Assembly: GCA_043228905.1 (NCBI GenBank)
Contig: JBHGNT010000018.1
Span: forward strand, 17,050,001-17,114,000
DNA: 64,000 bases
Source: Azolla caroliniana
Lineage: Eukaryota > Polypodiophyta
Reading direction: 5' to 3'
Position 1 is the stretch's first letter; each line of letters starts with the position of its first letter. The notes under the pieces were generated by a model. The model saw nothing but the letters and a program-made list of their open reading frames with translations, ran no database searches and was not told where the DNA came from. The position numbers and the translations under genes were made by a program. This document shows, piece after piece, positions 22,851 to 33,208 of the stretch.

Positions 22851-23165
22851 AAAAAGCAGCCAACAGTGGCCCTTTCGAGCACTAAGGCTGAATATCAGGG
22901 CGCTACCGTTGCCACCTGTGAAGCCATTTGGCTTCGGCGATTGTTGCAAGACCTGCGGATCGAGGTGCCGACCCCAATCCTGATCTACTGCAACAACATA
23001 AGCAGCAAGCAGCTCGTCAAGAACCCCGTATTCCATGCTAGCACAAAGTACATAGAAGTGCATTACCACTTCGTGCATGAGTGTGTCCTGAGTGGTGAAG
23101 TCGAACTCCGGTATGTTCATACAGATCGACAAGTTGCCGACATCTTCACCAAACCGCTCGGATAA
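22815..23165 (+). pseudogene. Copia-A RNase H end
   Basis: After the frameshift the RNase H domain continues with VAWSSKKQPTVALSSTKAEY, then EAIWLRRLLQDL, then KYIEVHYHFVHE and TDRQVADIFTKPLG, the usual copia pol C-terminus. A TAA at 23163 interrupts the frame, which continues open on the other side (see the next entry). Confidence 0.85.
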
Positions 23166-23858
23166 GATAAGTTGCAGCACTTCACCGAAATGCTTGGTGT
23201 TCAGCATCTCAATGTGCCACACTTGAGGGGGAGAATGGGCAATGATACTAGAACGGGCAAAGGCAAAGAAATTGTTGATTGCGCCGGTGAGGGAAGAACC
23301 AACAAAGGTAGAAACAAGAAGAAGAAATGAGCCGAGTCGACAAAGGAAATTGACACATCCGAACAAGTCGGAACAAGCGGCAGTGGCGGCAAAGTCAAGA
23401 AGGACAGAGCCAGCCAGAAGAAGAAGGCCAAGACCCAAACATGGTCCGATGTGGTGAAGGGCCTGGAACCGGAAGATCAATCGGGAGCGACCGATTTGGA
23501 CAAGAGCTGGAACGAACTGGAGACATCCGATTCGGTTCAACAGACAGATTCGGAAGAACCGGATCAATTCAAGGCCAAGAGGACGAGAAGGCAGCAAAAG
23601 TCGACGCAAACACGAAGGAATCGGCGAATCGGCAAGCGCCAAAGGCACAGCAACGAGGGAGCTGAATTGGGCTTGTGGAGCAGACAAGCCGACCGAGGAG
23701 GTCGAGGTGCACAAAATCAGAAGGGTCGCGATAAAGGGGACTGGGCCGGACGAGGAGCGCGAGCGAGGCGGTATGACGCCAGAAGGAGCCGGGGGGAAGG
23801 ACCGGCTGCCATGAAAACTAACACTACGATCCGACCTCAAGTTGAGCTTGAGGGGAAG
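23166..23858 (+). pseudogene. In-frame basic C-terminal extension of copia-A pol
   Basis: Directly after the TAA at 23163, in the RNase H frame, the usual pol end reads DKLQHFTEMLGVQHLNVPHL. The frame then runs about 690 bases to the 3' LTR, interrupted only by a TGA at 23328. This part is very rich in Lys, Arg, Gln and Gly (RRQQKSTQTRRNRRIGKRQR near 23590-23645; GGRGAQNQKGRDKGDWAGRG near 23698-23758) and ends near QVELEGKC, overlapping the polypurine tract GAGCTTGAGGGGAAG. No domain is recognised. Whether it was once fused to pol or read separately from a Met at 23451 cannot be told. Confidence 0.6.
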
Positions 23859-23936
23859 TGTTGAGCGGCAAGCTCAACCGGATCCGGATCGGCTGGATAA
23901 GCCTGAGCCGGATCAGTATCCAGAAGGATGAGCCGG
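23859..23936 (+). repeat. Copia-A 3' LTR, first part
   Basis: It starts TGTTGAGCGGCAAGCTCAAC right after the polypurine tract. A related LTR on the minus strand (35513-35918) starts TGTTGAGCGAGCAAGCTCAA. The LTR is interrupted at 23937 by the G element and resumes at 33975. Confidence 0.85.
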
Positions 23937-24066
23937 TGTTGCATTGTTACGCGCGTGCGTGGAGAAAGGCGGGACCACGGAGGTCTTGGACTAGGGAGTG
24001 ATGGAGTGTAGGAAGTCGTGCTTCACCGTTACCGAGGCATCCCAGAGACACACCGGAAGCAACCGA

Positions 24067-24119
<53 letters not shown>

Positions 24120-24716
24120 CCGACTCATGCACACACACACACCCGCACACACACACACCAACCCGACCCACGCCTTATGTACAGAAAACGCAGGAGAGGG
24201 TAAGCACCCGACGCCAACAACGACGCGAATATACACAGACAAACGTATATATATATATATATATATAGAAGAAGAATACATTCCCGGCTTCGAGCCGGGC
24301 TGAGGTAGTTTACAGTAGTCGTCTGTTGCCAAGCCGCCGTCGGGGAGCTCTCAGCTCGTCACGCCGAGCGGGGTCTTGCACAAGAGATGAGCTGTAGCAA
24401 ACCCTAAGCGAACACGAAGAAGAAGAAGAAGAAGAAGCTAACTCTAAACCTAACGGTATACCCTCTAATGCAAAATGGGCAACCCTTTTACAAAGGGCGT
24501 TCCCTTCCTTTTATAGAACAAGGAAAGGGAGGCATTACAATGTGGGACAAATCCCAACTTACATGGGATCGTCTGTCCCGACTTGACTACCCTTCGGCGC
24601 CATAAAGGCGCCCTCGATATTCACACTAAATGTACATGGGTGCGTACACACGCTGCACCCCGCCGATGTAGCCAATGTTTCCCGGTTTTCGCCTCTGGCC
24701 GAAATTCTTCACAACA
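23937..24716 (-). repeat. 3' LTR of the G element (pol-less gypsy)
   Basis: The 780-bp LTR begins TGTTGCATTGTTACGCGCG and ends CTTCACAACA. It matches 33209-33974 with roughly a dozen substitutions by eye plus length differences in a (GA)n run (about 24069-24114) and a (TA)n run (about 24245-24268). On the minus strand the conserved CTATAAAAGGAAGGG (near 24507-24521) is a good TATA box. It is flanked on the left by CCGG (23933-23936), matching CCGG after the other LTR. Confidence 0.88.
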
Positions 24717-26357
24717 TCCACCCCCACCTAACTGCACATCCACCGGTATGTGCCAAGTCCGGTTGAAGGGTGAGAGATTTTGGCCGGTGAGAAACCGGTC
24801 TTCCGTGATCCGCATCCCGGCTTGCTGCCGGTTTGATCCGTCGGCTTCGAGTCTTCCGTCGCGCTCGCCTTCCTGTAGGCTCGTTCAACCCGTCGATGGG
24901 TCCTCTGCCGCGATCTCCGTAGTACGCGTTCTTCCGTTGGCCCTTGTTCAGCCGTATGAACGCCCCGCTTCCCACCGTATGCCCAATGTCCTCCGCTTGA
25001 GGCATGCCCGTAGTGGCCCGCTTGGCCTCCGTTGACCCTTCGTGATGTTGCAACAGGTCCCGAGTCTTCCGCTTGCCGTCGTCCCCTCGCCCCCACCAGC
25101 TTGTCACCCCGGCTTGCCATGTCAATCTTCGTTACTTCGACGGAGCTACCGAGATCTACGAAGCGAGTGTGGAGGATCCTCCTCCGGCCTCTCTTGCCAT
25201 CCTGATTCCGACCCTGTGCAGTCCACTAGGCACTTGTCACTTCGTTCTCGGCACCTCCCTTGTGCCGTCTTCCGCTTCCTTCGTTCGGCCCCGCCCGCGC
25301 CGAACACCGTCTCGTAGTCACACTTCGATCCGGCCCGCGATGGCCATTTGCGAGTCTCTTGTTCTGTTCTAGGTGTGCCTTTCCGGCCTGACACACCTCC
25401 CCGCGTTTGCCCCTACCGGCTCCTTCCGAACCTCGTGTCGTCGGGTCTCGTTCCCTGCCGCCACTGTCCTTCTCCCTCGGTCTCACGTTGCCACGTTGGC
25501 CGAACTGCCGGAGTCTCCAGATCAGTGTGAGGGTCCCATAGGACCGGACTCTGTTTCTATGCTTGCCGAATTCGGGTGTCTTTTGTTTGAGTCCCTCCCG
25601 GACTCTCCTCATGTCTTCCGCGTAGCCGGGTCCCGTTTCCCGCTGCCACCTTCCTTCTCCCTCAGTCTCACGTTGCCACGATGGCAGCACAGCCGGAGTC
25701 TCCGGAACCGGTGTGGGGATCCCGTAGGACCGGACTTCCTTACGCCCATTGTCTTCGTCACCTTGCCGCCACCGTCAGTATCTTGGTCTTACGTCGACCG
25801 CGTTGCCGACTGCCGAAGTCTCTAGAACCGGTGTGAAGGATCCTCCGTCGACCGCCCTTCCGTAGCCCTTGCCTTCGTCACCTCGCCGCCACCATTAGTA
25901 TCTTGGTCTTACGTCGACCACGTTGCCGATTGCCGAAGTCTCTAGAACCGGTGTGAAGGATCCTCCGTAGGCGTTCGTCGCCTTCTTGACCCTGTCCCGG
26001 GTCGTCCTTTTCCTCATGCCGAGAGGGCAATTTACTCCGCACCCTCTCCCGTGGTACCGACGTATCGTGTCCTCGGCCTCTTCGTAGGCCTGCTCTCTTC
26101 CTCCCTCCCGGAATGGTTATCCGGGAGTCCGCTCCGCCCGGTTCTCGTCCGTAATCTCGACCTTCGCCCGGTCGGTCTTTCTCCCCATGTAAAAGAGGGC
26201 GGCTCGTCCCGCACCCCCTTCCGTATCGGCACCTTTATGCTGAGTCCGGCCTCGATCGAACGGCCCACGACCGGATCACACTCCACCCGTATCGGAATGC
26301 CGATCTCCACGTGCCGTGTCCGTCCTCGGCCTCCTCGCAGGCCTTTTCCCATCCGTC
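24717..26357 (-). mobile_element. G element internal region, distal part (no pol)
   Basis: This 1.64-kb GC-rich stretch lies between the left LTR and the copia-B insertion. No reverse transcriptase, integrase or RNase H motif is visible in any frame. It contains four degenerate repeats of about 110-190 bp at about 25455-25975, each with a GTCTC/GCC-rich core and a variant of GAACCGGTGTGAAGGATCC. It belongs with the proximal part at 31885-33208. Together they give under 3 kb of internal sequence, too short for a full gypsy pol. Confidence 0.7.
25743..25973. repeat. Two-copy tandem repeat inside the G element
   Basis: Copy 1 (25743-25865) and copy 2 (25866-25973) share the blocks CTTCGTCACC, AGTATCTTGGTCTTACGTCG and CTCTAGAACCGGTGTGAAGG. 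Two more diverged copies lie upstream at about 25455-25740. Confidence 0.75.
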
Positions 26358-27060
26358 TGTAAGGAATAGACCCTTCTATCCACCTTTTTATCTTCGGCCA
26401 CAACCGATTAATCGCGGATCAATGGAACAGAAAATAGGAAAACACACGTAGAAACAAAACGAAGAAACACGAGTACACAAGGATTAACGTGGAAAACCCT
26501 AAACGGGAAAAACCACGGGAGTACAAGACTCCAAACAACACTATACAGAGAAGTATACAATGACGAGCTCCAAGGCGACGACCTTGAGCTCGCTGTCCTC
26601 GCCACAGGCGGCGGAAATACACAGAGGCGTCTTCCTCTTTCTCTCTCGCGCTCTCTCTCTTTCTCTCTCTCACGGCTGCTCCCTCTTCACTCCTCTAAAG
26701 TGGAAAATCAGAAAAAAATAAGAAGCAACAACATAAAACTGTTTGCCCTAAGTCATATTTATACACATATGACTTTCGGGCTATTTACAAATATAGCCTC
26801 AAGGGCTCTTGGCAAACATATTCACAAATATGTCTCCGCATCCGGATCTCTCTCCGGGTACATTCATCATCCGGTTCCGTAACCGGGGTCTTCATCATCC
26901 GGATCCGTATCCGGGTACTCTTCATCATCCGGATCCGCATCCGGGTACTCGTCATCCGGCTTCATGCCGGGTACTCTTCATCCTCCGGTTCCGTAACCGC
27001 AACCGGGCTTGCCGTCATTCGTCTCCGGACATCCCATCCGGAGGGACCGTAATCCCAACA
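26358..27060 (-). repeat. Copia-B 3' LTR (703 bp)
   Basis: It starts TGTAAGGAATAGACCC and ends GTAATCCCAACA. By eye it is identical to the LTR at 31177-31879. The minus strand carries a TATA-like TATAAATATGAC near 26752-26763. It is preceded by the target duplication CCGTC at 26353-26357. The part near 26830-27000 holds short tandem CATCCGG/CCGGGTACTC-type repeats. Confidence 0.96.
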
Positions 27061-27078
27061 AACTCCCCCTTCACTTCG
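27061..27078 (-). promoter_or_regulatory. Copia-B polypurine tract
   Basis: On the minus strand GTGAAGGGGGAGTTTG sits directly before the 3' LTR. This is the expected site for priming plus-strand DNA synthesis. Confidence 0.8.
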
Positions 27079-30000
27079 GCATGGGATGTCTCTCCAATCC
27101 GATCCTCTTCCGGCATGCTTCCAGCTTGTTGGGTGTGAGCACCTTGGTCAGCATATCCGACCCGTTCTCGTCCGTGTGGATCTTCGTCAGCACGAACTCC
27201 TCGTCTTCTATCCTCTCCCGGATCCAGTGGTATCTACGCTGGATGTGTTTCGTCCGGGAATGGTAGGCCGCGTTCTTCGCAAGGTGGATGGCACTCTGAC
27301 TGTCGCAGTAGAGTCGGTACTCCTCCTGCTGGATACCGAGCTCTCTAATGAAGTCCTTCATCCATATTATTTCCTTGCCGGCTTCAACAGCTGCCATGTA
27401 CTCCGCCTCCGTGGTTGACAACGCAACCGTCTTCTGCAGCCTCGACTGCCATGAAACGGCTCCCCCTGCATAGGTCATCACATACCCGGATGTGGACCGG
27501 CTGGTATCTGCATCAGCCGACATATCCGAATCGGTGAAGCCGTCGAGTTCGGGCTTACCGGAGCCGAATCGGAGGCACACGTTTGCCGTGCCTTTCAGGT
27601 ATCGGAGTATCCACTTGACCGCGTTCCAATGCTCTTTGCCGGGATTGGTCATGTACCGGCTCACCACTCCGACTGCGTATCCAATGTCTGGTCTTGTACA
27701 CACCATTGCATACATCAGGCTTCCGACAGCAGAGGCATATGGTACTTTCATCATGTCCTCTTTCTCAGCCTTTGTCCTGGGGCTTTGCTTGCTGGACAGC
27801 TTGCAGTTTGCCGGGAGGGTTGATCCGACCGGTCTTGCTTCCGACATGTTGAACCGTTGAAGCACCTTTGTCACGTACTTCTCCTGCGACAGCCACAACT
27901 GCTTCTTGCTCCGGTCCCGGATGATGTGCATCCCTAGTATTTGCCTCGCCGGACCCAGGTCCTTCATTGAGAAGGTTCGGTGAAGAGCCTTCTTCAGCAT
28001 CCGTATCTTAACCTGGTCCCGTCCGACGATCAACATGTCGTCCACGTACAGGAGGAGTATTAGAGAGTCTCCTCCTTCGAACTTCTTCACAAACACGCAG
28101 TGATCAGACTGCGTTTTGTGGTACCCTTCGTCGGTCATGAAGGAGTCGAACTTCCGGTACCATTGCCGGGGAGCCTGCTTCAGTCCGTAAAGGCTCTTCT
28201 TCAACCGGCATACCAGGTGCTCCTTCCCTCTCTTCTCGAATCCTTCCGGTTGCTGCATGTAGATCTCTTCTTCGAGGTCACTGTGAAGGAATGCCGTCTT
28301 CACGTCCATCTGTTCTACCTCGAGGTCCATACTTGCCGCTATGCTCAGCACCGTCCGGATGGAGGTCATCTTCACTACCGGGGCAAATATCTCGTCGAAG
28401 TCGACGCCCTTCTTCTGCTGAAACCCCTTCACCACGATCCTGGCTTTGTATCTCGGGGGGTTTCCGGCATCTCCCGGTTTCAGCTTGAACACCCACTTGT
28501 TTCGAAGTGCCCGCTTTCCTTTCGGCAACTCCATAAGTTCATATGTGTGGTTCTCATGCAGGGAATCCATCTCGTCCTGCATGGCACTCAACCACTTGCG
28601 GCTCTGGGTGTCGTGCTTTGCTTCTTCAAAGCTCTCCGGCTCCCCCTCGTCGGTTAGCAGCACGTGCTCTGGTTCCGGAAATCTCCAAGGGGCCCTTCTC
28701 TCTCTTAGAGGATATCTCCGTTCGGGAGCTTCGGTAACCGGTTCTTCCGATTCTTCTTCTTCATCCGAATCCATTTCGGGATCGGGGCCGGTTCCGGTAT
28801 CATTTTCATCTTCTTCGGCCGGTTCTGTTTCTTCACCGTCTTCGGCCGGATCCTCGAGTGCTAACCGGTCCCTTGCCGGTCGGGACTGCTCCTCGTAGAG
28901 TTGATCCTCACAGGTCGACTTTGAGCTCTTCATCTTCTTCTCCGACTCCCAGTCGGCGAGTGTCTTGTCCTCCATGAAGATGATGTCTCGACTCCTGAAT
29001 ATCTTCTTGTCGACCGGGTCCCATACTCGGTAGCCGAACTCGTCGTCACCGTAACCGAGGAATATGCATGGCCGGGTCTTTGGATCTAGCTTTCCTCTCC
29101 GGTCCTTTGCCACATGCACGTATGCGAGACACCCGAACACCTTCAGATGCCAGTAGGATACTTCCCTACCGGTCCACACTCTCTGCGGCGTGTCTCCGTC
29201 CAAAGGTACTGAGGGTGATCTGTTTATCACGTATGTCGCCGTCGACATCGCCTCAGCCCAAAACCCCTTGGGTAATTTCGCATGCGCCAGCATACTCCGG
29301 ACCCTCTCCATTATGGTCCGGTTCATCCTCTCGGCCAGCCCGTTCAGTTCCGGCGTCTTCGGCACAGTAAACTCGAGCCGGATTCCCTTCGAGCGACAGT
29401 ACTCCTGGAACTGCCCCCGGTATTCCCCTCCGTTATCCGCTCGTATCGCTTTCAGCTTCTTGCCGGATTCCCTTTCCACTCTCGCGTGGAGTTCTTTGAA
29501 GACGGACAACACTTGGTCCTTTGTCTTCAACGGTGCCGTCCACAGCTTCCGGCTGTGGTCATCAATGAATGTCACGAAGTACTGGGCTCCGCCATGTGAC
29601 TTCGTTTCTACCTGACACACATCAGTGTGCACCAACTCCAATGGTGCGCTACGTCTCGTCGGTGGCCTTGAGTGGAAGGAGGTTCGGTTCTGCTTACCGG
29701 CCAGGCAATCGGTGCACTTCTCCAGGTGCACGTGCTTCACTGGGATGAGGTTGTCTTCTGCAAGCCTCTTCATCCCCTTCTCACTCATGTGGCACAGTCT
29801 TTTGTGCCACAGCTCACCGGCAGTGTCGGCTGCCACATTCAGCTCTTCCGGACATAACCGGGCATTCATCAGGTACAGTGTGTTGACCTTCCGGGCCCGA
29901 GCCACTATCAAGCTCCCCTTGCTGAACTTCATGACACCGTTCCGGATGCTACCCGTGTAGCCTTCATCATCTAGCCTCCCGGCCGAAATCAGGTTCAGTC

Positions 30001-31147
30001 GGACCTCCGGAACGTGTCGGACATCCTTCAGCAGCATTTTGCATCCGGTCGGGGTTGTCAGCCACACGTCTCCTATGCCGGCAATCCGGCACGTACCTTC
30101 ATTCCCCATCCGAACGCAGCCATGCTCACCGGCTGTGTAGGATGAGAAGTATCTTCTCTCCGGGGTCAGGTGGAACGATGCTCCGGAATCGACCACCCAG
30201 GTCGTCTCATCGCCGGCAACGTTTAGCTCACCTTCTTCGGTGATGAGCATGATTTCTTCCTCACTTGCCGCGAGTGCCGTTGTTCCTTTCCGGTCTTGCC
30301 CTCGCCGATCCGAACCTCTTCGGTCCGTGGCTCCCCGGTATGCACCGTTTCTCTCCGGTGACTTCTTCGAGTCGGTGTCGTCGGCTCCGTTGTCTTTTCG
30401 GTAATGCCGACAATTCTTTCGGAAGTGCCCCGGCTTCCCACAGTGGAAGCATGTGGGCCTTCCTCTTGACTGCGACCGGGTCCCCGACTTCTCCCGTCTT
30501 TGCGGACTCCGGTTCCATTGTCTTCCCCGATCCGATTCGGTAAACAGCATCTTCGGGTCGGAGGCCGGTTCCTTATCTCTCCGACGCGCTTCTTCATTCA
30601 GAATACTTGTCTTTACAGTTTGTAAGGACAAGTTATCTTCGGTGCACGAGGTGCTGAGAGTCACCACCAAGTTCTCCCAGCTTTCCGGCAATGTACACAT
30701 CAGGATGATGGCTTGCATTGCATCCTCCAACGGGAACTTGATCGCCGCAAGCTGGTTCACGAATCCCATGAACGTGCTTACGTGTTCCACCATACTCTCG
30801 CCGTCCCGGTACTTGAGATTCACTATCTTCCTCATCAGGGAGGTCCGGTTCAACGCATTCTTCCTCTCGTAGAGGCCCGACAGCTTCTTCCACATCTCAT
30901 ATGCGTTGGTGTCGTTCGCCACATGTTGTAGGACGCTTACATCGACATATTGTCGGATCGTCGCTACGGCTTTCCGGTTCAGGAGCTTCCAATCCGACTC
31001 AAGTACCCCCTTCGGTATTTCCGACCTGTCAATCGGTTCGTACAGGTCCCGAACGATCAGAAGATCCTCCATCTTGATCTTCCAGTCGGCGTAATTCTGT
31101 GCATTCAGCACCATCATCATCGGCTGCCCGCTGCCGCCGCCTTCCAT
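27071..31147 (-). CDS. Intact Ty1/copia gag-pol polyprotein (copia-B)
   Basis: One uninterrupted frame of 1358 aa runs from the ATG at 31147. An upstream in-frame ATG at 31222 lies in the LTR and before the primer-binding site, so it is less likely. From N-terminus: gag; CCHC knuckle CFHCGKPGHFRKNC (about residue 231); aspartic protease WVVDSGASFHLT (about 315); GAG-pre-integrase ELWHKRLCHMSEKGMKRLAE; integrase core with D in LVHTDVC (about 504), D in RADNGGEY and E in PELNGLAERMN; reverse transcriptase with MDVKTAFLHSDLEEEIYM and catalytic LLYVDDMLIVG (about 1035); RNase H with DSDMSADADTSRSTSGY and VALSTTEAEYMAA. The order PR-IN-RT-RH defines Ty1/copia. The protein would assemble particles in the cytoplasm and make and integrate cDNA. 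Identical LTRs, an exact target duplication and every catalytic block present suggest a very young, possibly competent element. Expression cannot be judged. Confidence 0.96.
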   Translation of the reverse strand: MEGGGSGQPMMMVLNAQNYADWKIKMEDLLIVRDLYEPIDRSEIPKGVLESDWKLLNRKAVATIRQYVDVSVLQHVANDTNAYEMWKKLSGLYERKNALNRTSLMRKIVNLKYRDGESMVEHVSTFMGFVNQLAAIKFPLEDAMQAIILMCTLPESWENLVVTLSTSCTEDNLSLQTVKTSILNEEARRRDKEPASDPKMLFTESDRGRQWNRSPQRREKSGTRSQSRGRPTCFHCGKPGHFRKNCRHYRKDNGADDTDSKKSPERNGAYRGATDRRGSDRRGQDRKGTTALAASEEEIMLITEEGELNVAGDETTWVVDSGASFHLTPERRYFSSYTAGEHGCVRMGNEGTCRIAGIGDVWLTTPTGCKMLLKDVRHVPEVRLNLISAGRLDDEGYTGSIRNGVMKFSKGSLIVARARKVNTLYLMNARLCPEELNVAADTAGELWHKRLCHMSEKGMKRLAEDNLIPVKHVHLEKCTDCLAGKQNRTSFHSRPPTRRSAPLELVHTDVCQVETKSHGGAQYFVTFIDDHSRKLWTAPLKTKDQVLSVFKELHARVERESGKKLKAIRADNGGEYRGQFQEYCRSKGIRLEFTVPKTPELNGLAERMNRTIMERVRSMLAHAKLPKGFWAEAMSTATYVINRSPSVPLDGDTPQRVWTGREVSYWHLKVFGCLAYVHVAKDRRGKLDPKTRPCIFLGYGDDEFGYRVWDPVDKKIFRSRDIIFMEDKTLADWESEKKMKSSKSTCEDQLYEEQSRPARDRLALEDPAEDGEETEPAEEDENDTGTGPDPEMDSDEEEESEEPVTEAPERRYPLRERRAPWRFPEPEHVLLTDEGEPESFEEAKHDTQSRKWLSAMQDEMDSLHENHTYELMELPKGKRALRNKWVFKLKPGDAGNPPRYKARIVVKGFQQKKGVDFDEIFAPVVKMTSIRTVLSIAASMDLEVEQMDVKTAFLHSDLEEEIYMQQPEGFEKRGKEHLVCRLKKSLYGLKQAPRQWYRKFDSFMTDEGYHKTQSDHCVFVKKFEGGDSLILLLYVDDMLIVGRDQVKIRMLKKALHRTFSMKDLGPARQILGMHIIRDRSKKQLWLSQEKYVTKVLQRFNMSEARPVGSTLPANCKLSSKQSPRTKAEKEDMMKVPYASAVGSLMYAMVCTRPDIGYAVGVVSRYMTNPGKEHWNAVKWILRYLKGTANVCLRFGSGKPELDGFTDSDMSADADTSRSTSGYVMTYAGGAVSWQSRLQKTVALSTTEAEYMAAVEAGKEIIWMKDFIRELGIQQEEYRLYCDSQSAIHLAKNAAYHSRTKHIQRRYHWIRERIEDEEFVLTKIHTDENGSDMLTKVLTPNKLEACRKRIGLERHPMPK

Positions 31148-31161
31148 TTTCTGCAACAGTC

Positions 31162-31176
31162 GCTCTGATACCAGTT
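31162..31176 (-). promoter_or_regulatory. Copia-B primer-binding site
   Basis: On the minus strand AACTGGTATCAGAGCG follows the 5' LTR. TGGTATCAGAGC is complementary to the 3' end of plant initiator methionine tRNA, the usual copia primer. Confidence 0.93.
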
Positions 31177-31879
31177 TGTAAGGAATAGACCCTTCTATCC
31201 ACCTTTTTATCTTCGGCCACAACCGATTAATCGCGGATCAATGGAACAGAAAATAGGAAAACACACGTAGAAACAAAACGAAGAAACACGAGTACACAAG
31301 GATTAACGTGGAAAACCCTAAACGGGAAAAACCACGGGAGTACAAGACTCCAAACAACACTATACAGAGAAGTATACAATGACGAGCTCCAAGGCGACGA
31401 CCTTGAGCTCGCTGTCCTCGCCACAGGCGGCGGAAATACACAGAGGCGTCTTCCTCTTTCTCTCTCGCGCTCTCTCTCTTTCTCTCTCTCACGGCTGCTC
31501 CCTCTTCACTCCTCTAAAGTGGAAAATCAGAAAAAAATAAGAAGCAACAACATAAAACTGTTTGCCCTAAGTCATATTTATACACATATGACTTTCGGGC
31601 TATTTACAAATATAGCCTCAAGGGCTCTTGGCAAACATATTCACAAATATGTCTCCGCATCCGGATCTCTCTCCGGGTACATTCATCATCCGGTTCCGTA
31701 ACCGGGGTCTTCATCATCCGGATCCGTATCCGGGTACTCTTCATCATCCGGATCCGCATCCGGGTACTCGTCATCCGGCTTCATGCCGGGTACTCTTCAT
31801 CCTCCGGTTCCGTAACCGCAACCGGGCTTGCCGTCATTCGTCTCCGGACATCCCATCCGGAGGGACCGTAATCCCAACA
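31177..31879 (-). repeat. Copia-B 5' LTR (703 bp)
   Basis: It has the same length and, by eye, the same sequence as 26358-27060. It is followed by CCGTC (31880-31884), the second copy of the target-site duplication. Confidence 0.96.
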
Positions 31880-31884
31880 CCGTC

Positions 31885-33171
31885 TTCGCTAGCATCGTGC
31901 CAGGACTCCTCGGTACCGCCATCCATCTCCTCGGTCTTATACGGGCATACGGGCCAAATTGCCGAGTTCTCCGGAATCGGGTCTGTGGGCTTTCGTCCGC
32001 TCCTTCCCCGTACTGTCTCGCCGGTGATTCTTGGTCTATCGCCGTCGCCTTCCTCCGCTTGGGACTCACGTGGACACTCGGGCCCGACTGCCATCGTCTC
32101 AGGAGCAAGTGTGGGAAGACACAAGGAATCGCCCGTCCGTTCTTCGCCCTTGTCCGTAGCCACCGGCTCTCCGTGGTCGGCGGTCGTCTTCTTACCGATC
32201 GCGCAAGCCCCGTCTGGGCTTGCTTCTCCAATGCCCGGGATCTCGGGCTGACACACCCAAAACCGCTGGTCCCAACGTTCTGGTTCAGCGATCGGTATCT
32301 TGGCCTCGTCCTTGGCCTCGTCCGCACCCTCTCCTGTGGTACCGTCGTACCGATCTTCCGCCGTCGCGTGGGGCAAGTCCGTCTCCTCGGTCTCAGCTTC
32401 TGGCCTCGATCCTCCCTCTTCCTCGAGCATCGCTTTGAGCGTTGCATACGCCTCCGCAATCCTGGCCCCAACGCCGACCCTTGCCGACTCTCTTTGCCGT
32501 TCGGCCTCTTCCCGCTGTGATGGCACGCCGTCGCGTACCTTCCTCTTAGCCTTCTCGGCTCGCTCGTTGTCTAGCCTTTGGCACACCCTTCCGACCTTCG
32601 ACCAGTCCTCCGTAAGCCCATTCGCTCCATCATCGTCTTCGAGCTCAATCCCGATGGCTTCCCGTTCCGCTCGGTCGATCGACCTGACGAACAAAAGGGC
32701 TTTGTCCGCCCCCACCAAACCTTGTTCCCGCTCTAGGAGCCGAGCAATTCATCGCTTGAACTCCCGGAACACCTTCGTCGCACCCTGGTGGGTCTTTGCC
32801 GATGCTACTCACTGGTCAAAGTCGTGCCGTCCCCGGCTCTTCCGCCGTCCTCCGTATGCTTTCAGGAGCGCCTCTTCGAAGGCCTCCCACGAACTATGAG
32901 CCTCACGGAGCTCCTTTACTTCTGCATGCATCCGGACAGCTACGACCCGGCAGAAGAACTCCAGCCTCAATGCCTCTTCTACACCATGCTCCTCCATTTC
33001 CGCGTTGTAGGCTTCCAAGTAAGATGGGACTTTGTCCCCGTTGAAACGGCCGACTCTTTCGACCACTCGCTCAACCGCTTGTTGCACTGCTTCTCGCCTC
33101 ATCACCACTCGTGCCGACTCCAACACCACTTCGGCCACCATTCCCGCAAGGTCGTCGTCTTCCGACTCCAT
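31885..33171 (-). CDS. G element gag (gypsy type), interrupted by copia-B
   Basis: From an ATG at 33171 the minus strand reads MESEDDDLAGMVAEVVLESA and then a gag core: RFNGDKVPSYLEAYNAEMEE, RLEFFCRVVAVRMHAEVKEL, SSWEAFEEALLKAYG. This is the retrotransposon gag signature of plant gypsy elements. A stop occurs at 32809. A second open frame, 32718 down to the copia-B junction, continues with a charged Glu/Arg/Lys-rich segment (EKAKRKVRDG, EEAERQRESARVGV) and then Pro/Glu/Thr-rich sequence, ending at the insertion point 31884. No zinc knuckle or protease is seen. Whether the two frames were one before a frameshift near 32720-32810 is not certain. Confidence 0.75.
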
Positions 33172-33188
33172 CCTCCCTCGCCGCCTTT

Positions 33189-33205
33189 CACGTCGGGTTC
33201 ACCAA
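33189..33205 (-). promoter_or_regulatory. G element primer-binding site
   Basis: On the minus strand the 5' LTR ends in GTGACA and is followed after three bases by TTGGTGAACCCGACGTG, a TGG-starting site complementary to a tRNA CCA end. Which tRNA was not determined. It fixes the element's orientation as minus and its 5' LTR as the right one. Confidence 0.72.
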
Positions 33206-33208
33206 ATA

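Noticed and set aside
23998-24303. Glu/Arg and Ser/Leu repeat ORFs in the G LTRs (also at 33270-33566)
   Set aside because: They come from (GA)n and (CA)n runs in LTRs, not genes.
26032-26403. 123-aa minus-strand ORF at the left copia-B boundary
   Set aside because: It is a chance fusion of LTR sequence with degenerate G-element sequence across the insertion junction.
28100-28898. Plus-strand ORFs of 140-185 aa across copia-B
   Set aside because: They are antisense to the intact polyprotein on the minus strand and share no motif with any family I know.
31148-31222. ATG at 31222 as the copia-B start
   Set aside because: It lies in the LTR and the frame then crosses the primer-binding site. 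The ATG at 31147 is the first after it.
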